In this document: in pieces, positions 1 to 6,490 of the stretch
How positions within the stretch are numbered: position 1 is the first letter of the stretch
Layout of the letters: each line of letters opens with the position of its first letter
DNA from: a virus
DNA: 23,945 bases
Virus record (IMG/VR): IMGVR_UViG_3300021962_000649
Location: 1-23,945 of that record
Strand: one strand, 5' to 3'
The notes under the pieces: generated by a model
Seen by the model: the letters and a program-made list of their open reading frames with translations, nothing else
What the model was told of the DNA's origin: nothing
The model's database searches: none
Made by a program: the position numbers and the translations under genes

Positions 1-81
1 CTGAAACACCCTGTGCGTAGGAACAACCGCCCCATCGCCCCAAGCCTCTCGTGCTTTTTGAAAATTGAAATCTGTGCTCAT
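1..81 (-). CDS. Hypothetical protein, N-terminal 27 residues only (cut by window edge)
   Basis: An open frame starts with ATG at position 81 (minus strand) and runs off the left edge without a stop; 27 codons are visible (begins MSTDFNFQKAREAWGDG). The ATG overlaps the TGA of the preceding gene in an ATGA junction, the arrangement used by most neighbouring left-arm genes, which supports it as a real, translationally coupled gene. No family can be assigned from this fragment. Confidence 0.6.
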   Translation of the reverse strand, partial: MSTDFNFQKAREAWGDGAVVPTHRVFQ

Positions 82-305
82 GATGCGTACCCATCCGTTA
101 TGACTTTGTTCTTTGCTTCTTCCAGCGCACCGATCAGCATGAGCCGGTCTGGGACTGTGGACACTTTGATCTTGAACTGGCCCCGGTCTTTCCAGAAGCA
201 CAGCACGATCACGCTGTCTGGCGCTTCATCAGCGGCCTCGTCGAGCACCGCCTTGGCTTGCACCTTGTGGTGGTCAGGTATGGTTAGGGTTTTGAGTTTG
301 CTCAT
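78..305 (-). CDS. Small phage protein, hypothetical (75 aa)
   Basis: The chosen start is the ATG at 305 (MSKLKTLTIPDHH), preceded by AAGGAGAAG at good spacing and overlapping the stop of the upstream gene as ATGA; the longer open frame upstream of this ATG is only read-through within that gene. The C-terminal half (residues ~29-72) contains a SVIVLCFWKDRGQFKI stretch followed by an LMLIGALEEAKNKV helix. This beta-strand/helix pattern resembles a small protein type common in phage early operons and of unknown function. It sits in the distal part of the leftward operon. I do not infer an activity. Confidence 0.75.
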   Translation of the reverse strand: MSKLKTLTIPDHHKVQAKAVLDEAADEAPDSVIVLCFWKDRGQFKIKVSTVPDRLMLIGALEEAKNKVITDGYAS

Positions 306-778
306 GTGTTCTTCTCCTTGAGTTTGGCTTCGATGGCTTTGGCAAACTTGTAGCTGTCGGTGTCTCCACAATCATTCAGCAGTTCAAGTTCCTCATCCGT
401 CAACCCAACCCATTCACGCTGTGACAGGGCGCAATGATGCGTTCCCTCTCTTGTGCTGCGAATGTAGGGGCATGGCTGTGGTTGTGGGGTGGTGTAGAGA
501 GGAATTTTTGGTAAGTTAACTACTGTTGGCGTGTCCCACTTCGTATATTTAGCCCATTCAAGTTTGCGTTGTTCAACATTGATATACGCCACCGGCTCCT
601 GCTTCTCAGCCTGCTCTATGGCTTGGCGTAGGACGGTGACGGCGGGGTCGCACAGGTCATGCGCTTCCAAAACATGGTGCAGCGGCGGGTCAATGTCCCA
701 TGCGCTAAGTTCTTCTGCCAGCGCCTTCTTGCATTTCTCCAACGCCTCCAGCGCCTGTTTCATGGCGGTGATGCTCAT
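302..778 (-). CDS. Hypothetical phage early protein (158 aa)
   Basis: The start is placed at the ATG at 778 (MSITAMKQALEALEK), with AAGGAGAAGTGCAA just upstream and an ATGA overlap with the previous stop. Residues ~1-65 are helical (MKQALEALEKCKKAL, then VLRQAIEQAEKQEPVAYI). A proline-rich linker (PLYTTPQPQPCP) leads to a second helical block ending GLTDEELELLNDCGD and a lysine-rich tail. The sequence type, an 'ALEALE' helix followed by 'AIEQAEKQEPVA' and 'GLTDEE', is one I recognise from many uncharacterised phage proteins. No catalytic motif is visible. It is probably a cytoplasmic accessory protein; function unknown. Confidence 0.8.
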   Translation of the reverse strand: MSITAMKQALEALEKCKKALAEELSAWDIDPPLHHVLEAHDLCDPAVTVLRQAIEQAEKQEPVAYINVEQRKLEWAKYTKWDTPTVVNLPKIPLYTTPQPQPCPYIRSTREGTHHCALSQREWVGLTDEELELLNDCGDTDSYKFAKAIEAKLKEKNT

Positions 779-957
779 TTGCACTTCTCCTTCTTGTCGT
801 CGCACTTACCAGAAACATGCCCCGGAACAATGACAGGCGCAGGTCGCGCTGGCTCTTGATGAGGTGTTACCCTGGCAGGAGCAGGCCGAGGTGCAATGCG
901 AACCGGGGCAGGCCGAGGAGCCACCACAACGGCAGACAAAATAATTGCTTCGATCAT
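775..957 (-). CDS. Small proline-rich protein with hydrophobic N-terminus (60 aa)
   Basis: Starts at the ATG at 957 (MIEAIILSAVVVAPRP), overlapping the stop of the upstream gene, and ends in an ATGA overlap with the next gene. The first ~13 residues are hydrophobic. Residues 14-50 are a run of RPAP / APRPAPAR repeats, and the tail is charged with two cysteines (KCDDKKEKCK). The hydrophobic stretch is short for a transmembrane helix; it may be a weak signal or anchor with a rigid Pro-rich extension. No good Shine-Dalgarno is visible, so translation probably depends on coupling. Function unknown. Confidence 0.6.
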   Translation of the reverse strand: MIEAIILSAVVVAPRPAPVRIAPRPAPARVTPHQEPARPAPVIVPGHVSGKCDDKKEKCK

Positions 958-1166
958 CGCTTCATCCCCCTGACAAAGCAGGCAAAGCTGTCCACCGTGG
1001 ACTGGCCGAACGCGCCCTTGAACCGCTCGATGGCGCGGGCCACCTCCTCTAGCACATCGTTGCGGTAGCACATGATGTCGTCGTCTTCGGCATCTGCAAT
1101 CTGCCGCTTGCGCCAGCCCTGCGCCTTCTCGATCTGCTCGAAGGCTTCGTCTTCATCTGTTCTCAT
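954..1166 (-). CDS. Hypothetical phage protein (70 aa)
   Basis: Starts at the ATG at 1166 (MRTDEDEAFEQIEKAQ) with GGGAGG upstream and ATGA-type overlaps at both ends. It is acidic in the N-terminal half. The C-terminal half forms an amphipathic helix (DVLEEVARAIERF) followed by TVDSFACFVRGMKR. The 'T-x-x-S-F-x-x-F-V/I-R-x-M/L-K' ending is typical of small uncharacterised phage proteins. No enzymatic motif is visible. Part of the leftward small-gene operon. Confidence 0.75.
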   Translation of the reverse strand: MRTDEDEAFEQIEKAQGWRKRQIADAEDDDIMCYRNDVLEEVARAIERFKGAFGQSTVDSFACFVRGMKR

Positions 1167-1351
1167 CTCGCACCTCCCAGGCTACGCACCCACGCAGGCT
1201 CGGGCTCTTTGACGACAGGCGGGGTCATCTTCTCGCTCGGCGGTGTCCAGCCGTACTTGCGCCACGTTGCTTGCACGTCAGCGCCCGATGTCCACTTGTA
1301 CTCAGGATGCCCGACAGGTATCCAGGGTTTGGTTAGTTTTGCGTTGTTCAT
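1163..1351 (-). CDS. Hypothetical phage protein (62 aa)
   Basis: The ATG at 1351 (MNNAKLTKPWIPVGH) is preferred because AGGAGACAAGC lies directly before it. A further in-frame ATG at 1372 lies inside the end of the upstream gene and has no comparable site. The protein is tryptophan/proline-rich (KPWIPVGHPEYKW, then TWRKYGWTPPSEK) and ends in a short basic tail. It overlaps the next start as ATGA. No family recognised. Confidence 0.7.
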   Translation of the reverse strand: MNNAKLTKPWIPVGHPEYKWTSGADVQATWRKYGWTPPSEKMTPPVVKEPEPAWVRSLGGAR

Positions 1352-1364
1352 TGCTTGTCTCCTA

Positions 1365-2051
1365 TTAACCAAAGATCTTCTTCAGCTCGTCGTACAGCTT
1401 GCGTGCTTCCACAATACTCATGTTGTTGAGCACTGATTCAGCGGTGGGCAAGTTGGGTAGCACCGGGGTAGGGGCGGGCTGTAGAGCTGCAATGCCTTGG
1501 GCTGGTTCCACCACCTGCGGTTCTTGCAGGGCCAGCTTTGCTGCCTTGCGCTCGGCTCGCTCTGCTGCCTTCTTGCGCTTGGCTATGTTCGCAGCTCTTG
1601 CCTCACGTGCTTTCTCCAATGCGGCCAGGGCACGTGCACGCTTGTGCTTGGGTGAGTTCTTCATAGCTTTGGCATAGGCGGCGTTGAGTGCTGTGTACTC
1701 ATCGACTGTCGCTGCTAATTTGCCCTCGTCATCACGCACCACCATACCTGCTCTGATGAACTGTGAGATAGCCCCCATCGTTGATCCAGTGTTGAACCCC
1801 TGTTCTTTATTCAGCGTGTGTCCTGTCTCCTGTCCTGTGTATTTGCCTGGGTTGTCTTTGATGAAGGTAAATACGGTCTTGACTAAAGCGCCGTGCTCTC
1901 GTTTAGCTGTTGTTGCTTCTATTGCTTTCTCCTGTTGTGGTTGACGAATCTCTTGCTCTTGCTCTTGCTTATCCCAGTCACTGACGATTGCGTGTAGCTG
2001 GGCGGGTTTGTTGTGGATTGCATTGATCAATGCGGTTTGTAGGTCTGGCAT
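1365..2051 (-). CDS. Hypothetical protein, possible winged-helix domain plus Lys/Ala coiled coil (228 aa)
   Basis: Starts at the ATG at 2051 (MPDLQTALINAIHNK) with AAGGAAACAACC upstream. Residues ~50-125 (ALVKTVFTFIKDNPGKYTGQ ... GAISQFIRAGMVVRDDEGKL) read like a small helix-turn-helix/winged-helix unit: helices, then a short beta-hairpin with a charged turn. Residues ~128-180 are an alanine/lysine/arginine-rich helix, probably coiled-coil or nucleic-acid binding. A proline-rich linker precedes a C-terminal motif (SIVEARKLYDELKKIFG) that looks like a conserved docking helix. DNA binding is an inference from fold pattern only. Alternatives are a structural or regulatory accessory protein. Confidence 0.75.
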   Translation of the reverse strand: MPDLQTALINAIHNKPAQLHAIVSDWDKQEQEQEIRQPQQEKAIEATTAKREHGALVKTVFTFIKDNPGKYTGQETGHTLNKEQGFNTGSTMGAISQFIRAGMVVRDDEGKLAATVDEYTALNAAYAKAMKNSPKHKRARALAALEKAREARAANIAKRKKAAERAERKAAKLALQEPQVVEPAQGIAALQPAPTPVLPNLPTAESVLNNMSIVEARKLYDELKKIFG

Positions 2052-2061
2052 GGTTGTTTCC

Positions 2062-2322
2062 TTACTGATTGTTGTAGATGGCGTCTGTGATGGATGAGGT
2101 GAAGTTGTCGATGCTTTGCGCTATCGTCTGTGCCTGCACAGTCATAGCGGCAGTTCTGAAGTCAGCGTTCATGATGCTTGCCAGTGCAACGACATCAGCC
2201 GCCGTGTAGTCCAGCTCCGAGTCAGCAAGCAGATGACGAGCCTTGCTGAAGAACATTTTTGTGGTATCCATGGATTGCAGGGACAGTAAATCCCAATCCG
2301 CAGTGATTGTGTGTTTTCCCAT
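2062..2322 (-). CDS. Hypothetical protein (86 aa), first gene after the 2355-2383 promoter
   Basis: Starts at the ATG at 2322 (MGKHTITADWDLLSLQS) with a strong TAGGAGAAACCCACA site upstream. It is the first gene downstream of a recognisable leftward sigma70 promoter, with a leader of about 25 nt, so it is likely transcribed strongly together with the genes to its left. The protein is predominantly helical and acidic (TTKMFFSKARHLLADSELDY, DVVALASIMNADFRTAAMTV). No membrane segment, metal site or known motif is visible. Function unknown. Confidence 0.75.
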   Translation of the reverse strand: MGKHTITADWDLLSLQSMDTTKMFFSKARHLLADSELDYTAADVVALASIMNADFRTAAMTVQAQTIAQSIDNFTSSITDAIYNNQ

Positions 2323-2354
2323 TGTGGGTTTCTCCTAAAAATGATGGGCCTCAC

Positions 2355-2383
2355 AGGTTAAGTGAAGCTCGTAAAGTTGTCAA
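2355..2383 (-). promoter_or_regulatory. Sigma70-type promoter, leftward
   Basis: On the minus strand a perfect -35 TTGACA (2383-2378) is separated by exactly 17 nt from TAACCT (2360-2355, TAnnnT form). The predicted start is near 2348, about 25 nt before the ATG at 2322. It lies in the only non-coding gap (2323-2414) of this part of the operon. Confidence 0.75.
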
Positions 2384-2392
2384 GCGTTAGAC
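2379..2392. promoter_or_regulatory. Candidate operator overlapping the -35 box
   Basis: The minus-strand 14-mer GTCTAACGCTTGAC is an imperfect dyad that overlaps the -35 of the leftward promoter. It matches 11 of 14 positions of the perfect palindrome GTCTAATGTTAGAC at 9117-9130 in the switch region. A shared dyad at two control regions suggests a common DNA-binding protein, but only two sites were found. Confidence 0.4.
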
Positions 2393-2414
2393 TTTGGTTT
2401 GCATTTTGTATCTC

Positions 2415-3512
2415 TTAGGCCTCCTTATAAACTTGGTCAAACATACAGCACAGGACTGTGTCGGGGTCATAGGTCTTGCAGTTATCCAGCGCCTCGGCCA
2501 GGACGTGGCCGTCTAGCTTGCGCCGGTCGATGAACATCTCCGCCATCTCGGGGTCCTCGGGGTAAACGGTCTCGGCCAGTAGCTCCACAAGCCATTGCTT
2601 GTTACCGGCCATCGCGTCATAGATTGCGTCACGCAAACCCTCCAGTTCCCACGCCTCGTCGTCATCGTCGAGCAGCCAGTGATTGCCGGAAAGAGAGCTG
2701 ACACTGGTTGCTTTGCCCCACGCCCCCCACGTGTCCCATTTGTTCTCTATCTCAGTCGGGTCGCGGTCGGTGGGTAGTCCGTCCCAGTCGATGTTGACGA
2801 CCCGCTCGGCCAAGGCCAGGAAGTGCACGATGTCAAGAGACTCCCGGTCGCTGTGCTCGTGGGCATAACCCACGCTGATGTTGGTGCACTCAGGAATAAC
2901 ATCGATGAACTCTGCCGTATCTGTATACACACCCGTATCGTCTGGCAGATACATGAGCCTATCATCCTGATTCAAGGAGTCCGCTAAAGCCTGGGCAAAC
3001 AAGTCAGATGCGGTACGCCCCCACCCCTGGTGCGTGATGACGCTGTCGATACCCCGCCGGTCAAACGCAATAGCCCGGTCGAACTGGGAGAGAAGCGTAG
3101 TGTCACGCGCCACATGCCTAGCACCGATACCGCCGCACTCCTCGCCTTGGGTAAATAGGTAGTATGCGGACACGCCGCTGTGAAGCAAGTGCATCAGCAT
3201 CGCACAGCCAGCGCCATCATCTGCACCAAGCGGCGCACCCTCGGCATACCAATGCGTGTTGGTCTTCCTGATCTTGTTGGGGCCAGCCTTCTTGTGGACT
3301 GTGTCAACGTGTGCAGTAAACAGCGTGCGGTTCTCCGGGGTGGTGCGGGTGTCGATGTGCAGGTTGCCTACCTCATCTCGGTGCACCTTGGCGTGTGCTG
3401 GTGCGTTCTCTTGCAGCCAGTCGGTCATGCGTCTAGTCCCCTCGCTATTGTGTGGGCGCATCATGGAGAGTGCGCGGGCTAGGGTCTTGTGCAGGATAGA
3501 GTTCTTGTTCAT
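2415..3512 (-). CDS. M20/M28-type zinc metallopeptidase (365 aa)
   Basis: Predicted di-zinc aminopeptidase/carboxypeptidase-like hydrolase of the cytoplasm. The metal and catalytic residues of the M20/M28 (peptidase T-like) fold appear in order: HVDT (H68, D70), LGADDGAG (D98/D99), GEECGG (E124/E125), AFDRRG (D151) and AHEHSDRE (H218 or H220). All expected ligands seem present, so it is probably active. The region after ~residue 250 is an acidic extension unlike the peptidase core. The ATG at 3512 (MNKNSILHK) is chosen because ACAGGAGAAACATCC precedes it; an alternative ATG at 3539 overlaps the upstream stop and would add nine residues. It lies in a phage early operon directly after the CxxC protein gene. 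The substrate is unknown. Confidence 0.85.
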   Translation of the reverse strand: MNKNSILHKTLARALSMMRPHNSEGTRRMTDWLQENAPAHAKVHRDEVGNLHIDTRTTPENRTLFTAHVDTVHKKAGPNKIRKTNTHWYAEGAPLGADDGAGCAMLMHLLHSGVSAYYLFTQGEECGGIGARHVARDTTLLSQFDRAIAFDRRGIDSVITHQGWGRTASDLFAQALADSLNQDDRLMYLPDDTGVYTDTAEFIDVIPECTNISVGYAHEHSDRESLDIVHFLALAERVVNIDWDGLPTDRDPTEIENKWDTWGAWGKATSVSSLSGNHWLLDDDDEAWELEGLRDAIYDAMAGNKQWLVELLAETVYPEDPEMAEMFIDRRKLDGHVLAEALDNCKTYDPDTVLCCMFDQVYKEA

Positions 3513-3535
3513 GGATGTTTCTCCTGTAGTGTTGG

Positions 3536-4924
3536 TCATTCATTGTCCTGAGATTCAGGTGCATGGTCGGGGTGATACCACTCGCCACCAACTTCTACAT
3601 GGTCAACGGCATCGGTATACCAGTCGCCGGACTCGGCGCACAGCCAGCAGTCCTCCTTTAGCTCATACTGCTCGGTGTCTGCGGCGTAGCATATCTCGTC
3701 TGAGTCACTGGGGTACCACGCATCGGCTGACTCGATGAAGGTAGCGTTGTCACTGTGCGTGTACTCGCCATCCTCAAGCTCGACGATGCTGTTGTCGTCA
3801 AGGTAGTCCTCGTCGTAGTACTCGCCGTCAGCCCCAATGATGTAGTCGTTGTGCACATAGTACTGATACCCACGGCGGCCATACACATAGGTGTAGTTGT
3901 CGATGCAGTTGTCGCACACCGTCGTGTCCTCGCCACGACCGACACAGTACTGATCGTCCTCGTCGTAGATAGAAGCACCGCAGTCCTCGCAGGTGCACAA
4001 GGGAGCGCCCGCCCTGCCGTCTGTGTTGTCACAGCAGTACTCGCCGTTGGCTGATATGGTCAGGTATTGGTCGTTGTAGATGTCGACGTGCCGCTCGTCG
4101 CCGTCAATGTACGGAGCGAGGAACTCGTTGGCGTTTATCTTGTAGTGCATCAGCTTGGCATCTTCTGGCCACCCGCTACGCTTCTCGATGCCCAGGTTCT
4201 TGAGGTACGCCTCGATAGCCTCGTCAACACCTGAGTGCGAACGCTGGTCAGGGCTGCGCTTGTACGAACGCACGAAGCACTTGTACCCCGAGTCGGGGTC
4301 GGTGTAGACAAGACAGCGACCGAGTATCTTGCCGTCTTGTACACGCACCGCCATAGACCAGCCAAGTGATGGGTCATACACAGCGTAGGGGTGACGCTGC
4401 TCGCCATCATCACAGCGGATGTTGAAGTGCCTAGTCATGCAAGAACTGGGGCCGTTCATCACAGCCTCGACCATGTTGGGCAGGTCGTCAACGATCTCGA
4501 TACCGCCCGAGTAGGTATGCCGAGCAACGATGTCACGCAACTCATGGTCAGGCATGGCCTGGAAGTGACGGCGCAGATACTTGCCCAGGGTAGTGATGGT
4601 CTGGCGATCTGCCTCGCCCTTGCGTTCGTTCTCCGTGTACGCTACCCGGTTGGGGTCGGTGACAGACTTGTGCGGCCACTCCAAGAGCAGCTGATGCCAG
4701 TCATCGGGGCGGTAGGTCAGGAACGAGTCATGCACAGCGGGATGCAGGTGGTGCTTGTCGTACTCACGCTTGAACCAGGGGCGTCCGGCGTAGCGTTGCT
4801 CGGTCACGATATAACCGTCTTTGTTACGGACATACTCGTAGTTGTCACCCGCCACGATGCGGGCGGCCTGCATGAACATATCGGTGAACATTTGTGCTTG
4901 TTGCACGTTGCAGTGTTTACACAT
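3536..4924 (-). CDS. Large acidic phage protein with CxxC zinc-ribbon-like pair (462 aa)
   Basis: Starts at the ATG at 4924 (MCKHCNVQQAQMF), preceded by ATAGGAGAAACTAAAA. Three parts can be seen. The N-terminal helical region (1-150) has its own CKHC. A central block (~158-220) contains SCM, then YAVYDPSLGWSMAVRV and DGKILGRCLVYTD, a pattern I recognise from uncharacterised phage proteins. The C-terminal half is extremely rich in D/E/Y and contains paired CxxC motifs (312/315 and 337/340) consistent with a zinc ribbon. After the ribbon it continues with short Tyr/Asp-rich repeats of the type 'ADGEYYDEDYL'. No enzymatic motif is evident. It immediately precedes the peptidase gene, so they are probably co-expressed. 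Function unknown; nucleic-acid mimicry or protein binding is possible from the charge. Confidence 0.8.
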   Translation of the reverse strand: MCKHCNVQQAQMFTDMFMQAARIVAGDNYEYVRNKDGYIVTEQRYAGRPWFKREYDKHHLHPAVHDSFLTYRPDDWHQLLLEWPHKSVTDPNRVAYTENERKGEADRQTITTLGKYLRRHFQAMPDHELRDIVARHTYSGGIEIVDDLPNMVEAVMNGPSSCMTRHFNIRCDDGEQRHPYAVYDPSLGWSMAVRVQDGKILGRCLVYTDPDSGYKCFVRSYKRSPDQRSHSGVDEAIEAYLKNLGIEKRSGWPEDAKLMHYKINANEFLAPYIDGDERHVDIYNDQYLTISANGEYCCDNTDGRAGAPLCTCEDCGASIYDEDDQYCVGRGEDTTVCDNCIDNYTYVYGRRGYQYYVHNDYIIGADGEYYDEDYLDDNSIVELEDGEYTHSDNATFIESADAWYPSDSDEICYAADTEQYELKEDCWLCAESGDWYTDAVDHVEVGGEWYHPDHAPESQDNE

Positions 4925-4952
4925 TTTTAGTTTCTCCTATGGTTGAAAAAGT

Positions 4953-4970
4953 GGGGTGAGTGTTCACCCC
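4953..4970. repeat. Perfect inverted repeat GGGGTGA-N4-TCACCCC (dispersed family, copy 1)
   Basis: Seven-base perfect arms with a 4-nt centre, in the short gap between the genes ending at 4981 and starting at 4924. Related copies are at 6920-6940, 8350-8370 and 8654-8670. There is no T-run on either side, so it is not a classic terminator. Confidence 0.6.
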
Positions 4971-4980
4971 GGTTGCACAC

Positions 4981-5193
4981 TCACACATTCATCTCACGAT
5001 TACGCACGTCACGCATATGCGCCTTGTAGAACCTGACGAACAGGTCATCAAAGGCAGAGAGAAGTTTCTCTCTGTTACTCAGGTCGGCGACATAGAACGC
5101 TCGGGCAATATGCCCGGCGAAGCTACCGCCCTCGCTCTCCATCTTGCGTGCTGCTGATAACAGCATATCGTGGTCTAGTTGCATTGCTTTCAT
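4981..5193 (-). CDS. Hypothetical phage protein (70 aa)
   Basis: The ATG at 5193 (MKAMQLDHDMLLSAARKM) forms an ATGA overlap with the preceding stop and is preferred to an upstream in-frame ATG at 5226 that lies inside the neighbouring gene. The core MESEGGSFAGHIARAFYVAD followed by LLSAFDDLFVRFY matches a small protein type found widely in tailed-phage genomes (EGGSFA-IARA-ADxxNRxxLLxAF-DLF). Compact, helical, no catalytic motif; function unknown. The codons for NREKLLSA contain the palindrome at 5055-5074. Confidence 0.8.
   Translation of the reverse strand: MKAMQLDHDMLLSAARKMESEGGSFAGHIARAFYVADLSNREKLLSAFDDLFVRFYKAHMRDVRNREMNV
5055..5074. repeat. Perfect inverted repeat CAGAGAGAA-GT-TTCTCTCTG
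   Basis: Nine-base perfect arms around a 2-nt centre, inside the coding sequence of the 70-aa gene. An almost identical palindrome (AGAGAGAA-T-TTCTCTCT) lies at 6897-6913. Both lie close to a GGGTGA/TCACCC element. Confidence 0.55.
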
Positions 5194-5390
5194 TTGTGTA
5201 ACTCCGCGAAGTTGTCCCTGACCCAAGTCACCAGCAGGTGAGCATCGAGCGCGGCATCTTTGACCGCTTCAAAATACTCGGGCTGATGGTCGGCAGGGTT
5301 GTCCATGTAGTTGTTCAGGTCGTTGGCGATTGCCATCGTCAGGTCGTGCAGGTGACGCAGTGCGTCGTTGATGTTGTCGGGTCTTTTCAT
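5190..5390 (-). CDS. Hypothetical protein (66 aa)
   Basis: Starts at the ATG at 5390 (MKRPDNINDALRHLHDL) directly after the repeated ribosome binding site GGAGAAAGCAA and overlaps the previous stop as ATGA. The protein is predicted all-helical: DALRHLHDLTMAIANDLNNYM, then EYFEAVKDAALDAHLLVTWVRDNF. No known domain. Its site is one of the best matches to the proposed small RNA at 9226-9325. Confidence 0.75.
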   Translation of the reverse strand: MKRPDNINDALRHLHDLTMAIANDLNNYMDNPADHQPEYFEAVKDAALDAHLLVTWVRDNFAELHK

Positions 5391-5548
5391 TTGCTTTCTC
5401 CTTCCACTTTATTCAGCGCTTCCACAATTGTTACCGCTTCCCACTGAAACAGGCATGGCAGAGTTATTTCCTCATCACCACGCCCAACCACATAGGTAGG
5501 CCCAGCCCCCTCCTCATCGGTTCTTGCGTACCAATAACTAGCTTTCAT
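5387..5548 (-). CDS. Hypothetical protein with GESK C-terminus (53 aa)
   Basis: A 53-codon gene starting at the ATG at 5548 (MKASYWYARTDEEGAG), with AGGAG seven bases upstream. Another ATG at 5554 is only one base from that site and is less likely. It overlaps the genes on both sides as ATGA. The protein looks like a compact beta-rich domain (SYWYARTDEE, PTYVVGRGDEEITLP, LFQWEAVTIVEAL). The last codons GGA GAA AGC AAA TGA are at the same time the ribosome binding site of the next gene. Function unknown. Confidence 0.75.
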   Translation of the reverse strand: MKASYWYARTDEEGAGPTYVVGRGDEEITLPCLFQWEAVTIVEALNKVEGESK

Positions 5549-5640
5549 CTCCATACTCCTACATCTAACATCAACACAATCAGTGCTACGAGTAGCACCA
5601 CCCGAATTACTTTCTCCTCTGTTGTTAACATTGCGTTCAT
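5545..5640 (-). CDS. Single-pass small membrane protein (31 aa)
   Basis: Starts at the ATG at 5640 (MNAMLTTEEK) in an ATGA overlap with the upstream stop and ends in an ATGA overlap with the next gene. After a short charged N-terminus, residues ~11-29 (VIRVVLLVALIVLMLDVGV) form a credible transmembrane helix. The ATG at 5631 (codon 4) is an alternative start, with AAGGA at more normal spacing. Codons 7-12 contain GAGGAGAAAGTAA, close to the operon's repeated ribosome-binding motif. Function unknown. Confidence 0.6.
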   Translation of the reverse strand: MNAMLTTEEKVIRVVLLVALIVLMLDVGVWR

Positions 5641-5903
5641 CCTTTAATTGCGGCGAGCTTGGTGCGCTCTAGTGTGCGGCTCACGAGCAGCATCGACCGG
5701 TCAGGGTACAGATACAGCGCATCGGTTTGAAACCCAGAGGGTTGGCGTTGCTCGGCAAGCAAGCGCCCCGTTGGGAAGTGGTAGGCACGAGCGTTGCGTC
5801 TGTTGTTCTGCCACAGCACACCCCTGCCTATGTTGAACCCATGCTTGGCTATCGTTGTGCACAACCACTTGACGTGGTGTGCGGTGCTCTCAGATTTCTT
5901 CAT
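5637..5903 (-). CDS. Hypothetical protein (88 aa)
   Basis: The ATG at 5903 (MKKSESTAHHVKWLC) follows TAAGGAGAAAGCAA, one of the identical operon sites; in-frame ATGs further upstream lie in the neighbouring gene. The protein is basic. A helix with HHVKWLCTTIAKHG is followed by a beta-rich part (GVLWQNNRRNARAYHFPTG, then DALYLYPDRSMLLVSR). The charge pattern would suit RNA or DNA binding, but no known domain is recognised. Confidence 0.75.
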   Translation of the reverse strand: MKKSESTAHHVKWLCTTIAKHGFNIGRGVLWQNNRRNARAYHFPTGRLLAEQRQPSGFQTDALYLYPDRSMLLVSRTLERTKLAAIKG

Positions 5904-6054
5904 TTGCTTTCTCCTTATATGCTTGCTTGTACCCAGCACGCCATGCGGCGCACCACACCTCGAACATACGCCCTCGGAAGGGGAAGTCCGACACCTTGTA
6001 CTCATCGAACGTGTCCTTACACCATGCGCGGTATGCGCGTTTTATCTCAGTCAT
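5890..6054 (-). CDS. Hypothetical aromatic-rich small protein (54 aa)
   Basis: A 54-codon frame starting at the ATG at 6054 (MTEIKRAYRAWCKDTF), coupled by ATGA to the preceding stop. It ends at 5890, overlapping the next gene by 14 bases, so the repeated ribosome binding site is inside its coding sequence (read here as KEKAN). The composition (FRGRMFEVWCAAWRAGY) resembles the short 'F-x-x-W-x-A-A-W-x-A-G' proteins common in phage early operons. Function unknown. Confidence 0.65.
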   Translation of the reverse strand: MTEIKRAYRAWCKDTFDEYKVSDFPFRGRMFEVWCAAWRAGYKQAYKEKANEEI

Positions 6055-6314
6055 TTCTTCTTCCCTTCAAAAAAGCCAAGCCATTGCGTGCCATCCACCT
6101 GGGGTTGGTAGAAGTTGATCTCGTATTCAGCATCGTAGGGGAGTGGGACTAAGAACAGGTTATACCCGTGCCCCTCTGCCTCCATCAGTTTGATTAACTC
6201 GGGTAGTGTGCGTGTGTCCGTTGTCTGCGCCCAGGTGAACACAGATGCGGCGAAGAAGTGTGTGTTCGCCTGGATGTGTTGCTTGGCGTTGTAGCCTGTC
6301 ATTTGTGGTTTCAT
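6051..6314 (-). CDS. Hypothetical protein (87 aa)
   Basis: Starts at the ATG at 6314 (MKPQMTGYNAKQHIQ) after AAAGGAGAAAGTAA, a one-base variant of the repeated site. It overlaps its neighbours as ATGA at both ends. It is a mixed alpha/beta sequence (ASVFTWAQTTDTRTLPELIK, then YNLFLVPLPYDAEYEINFY) ending in a lysine tail. No family can be named and no active-site pattern is visible. Confidence 0.75.
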   Translation of the reverse strand: MKPQMTGYNAKQHIQANTHFFAASVFTWAQTTDTRTLPELIKLMEAEGHGYNLFLVPLPYDAEYEINFYQPQVDGTQWLGFFEGKKK

Positions 6315-6490
6315 TTACTTTCTCCTTTGGTTTGCTCACACAGTTCATCGAGCGTGAAGTACACGTTCTCGATCTTGCCCTTCACATCGTTGCGTTTGCT
6401 CAAGCTGTCGAGGTTGTCCAACGCATAGCGCAACTGCGCCCTCATGTGATCCAACTCGATGTGCCACTCGTGCTCTTGTCCTTCAGTCAT
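6311..6490 (-). CDS. Helical small protein with GESK C-terminus (59 aa)
   Basis: A 59-codon gene from the ATG at 6490 (MTEGQEHEWHIELDH), preceded by AGAAGGAGAAAGCAA and coupled by ATGA at both ends. It is predicted to be two antiparallel helices (HIELDHMRAQLRYALDNLDSL and GKIENVYFTLDELCEQ). The C-terminal GESK is encoded by the next gene's ribosome binding site. Function unknown. Confidence 0.75.
   Translation of the reverse strand: MTEGQEHEWHIELDHMRAQLRYALDNLDSLSKRNDVKGKIENVYFTLDELCEQTKGESK

Noticed and set aside
4391-4930. Plus-strand open frame (179 codons) opposite the CxxC protein
   Set aside because: No ribosome binding site, against operon direction, and the minus-strand gene has clear motifs and a strong start.
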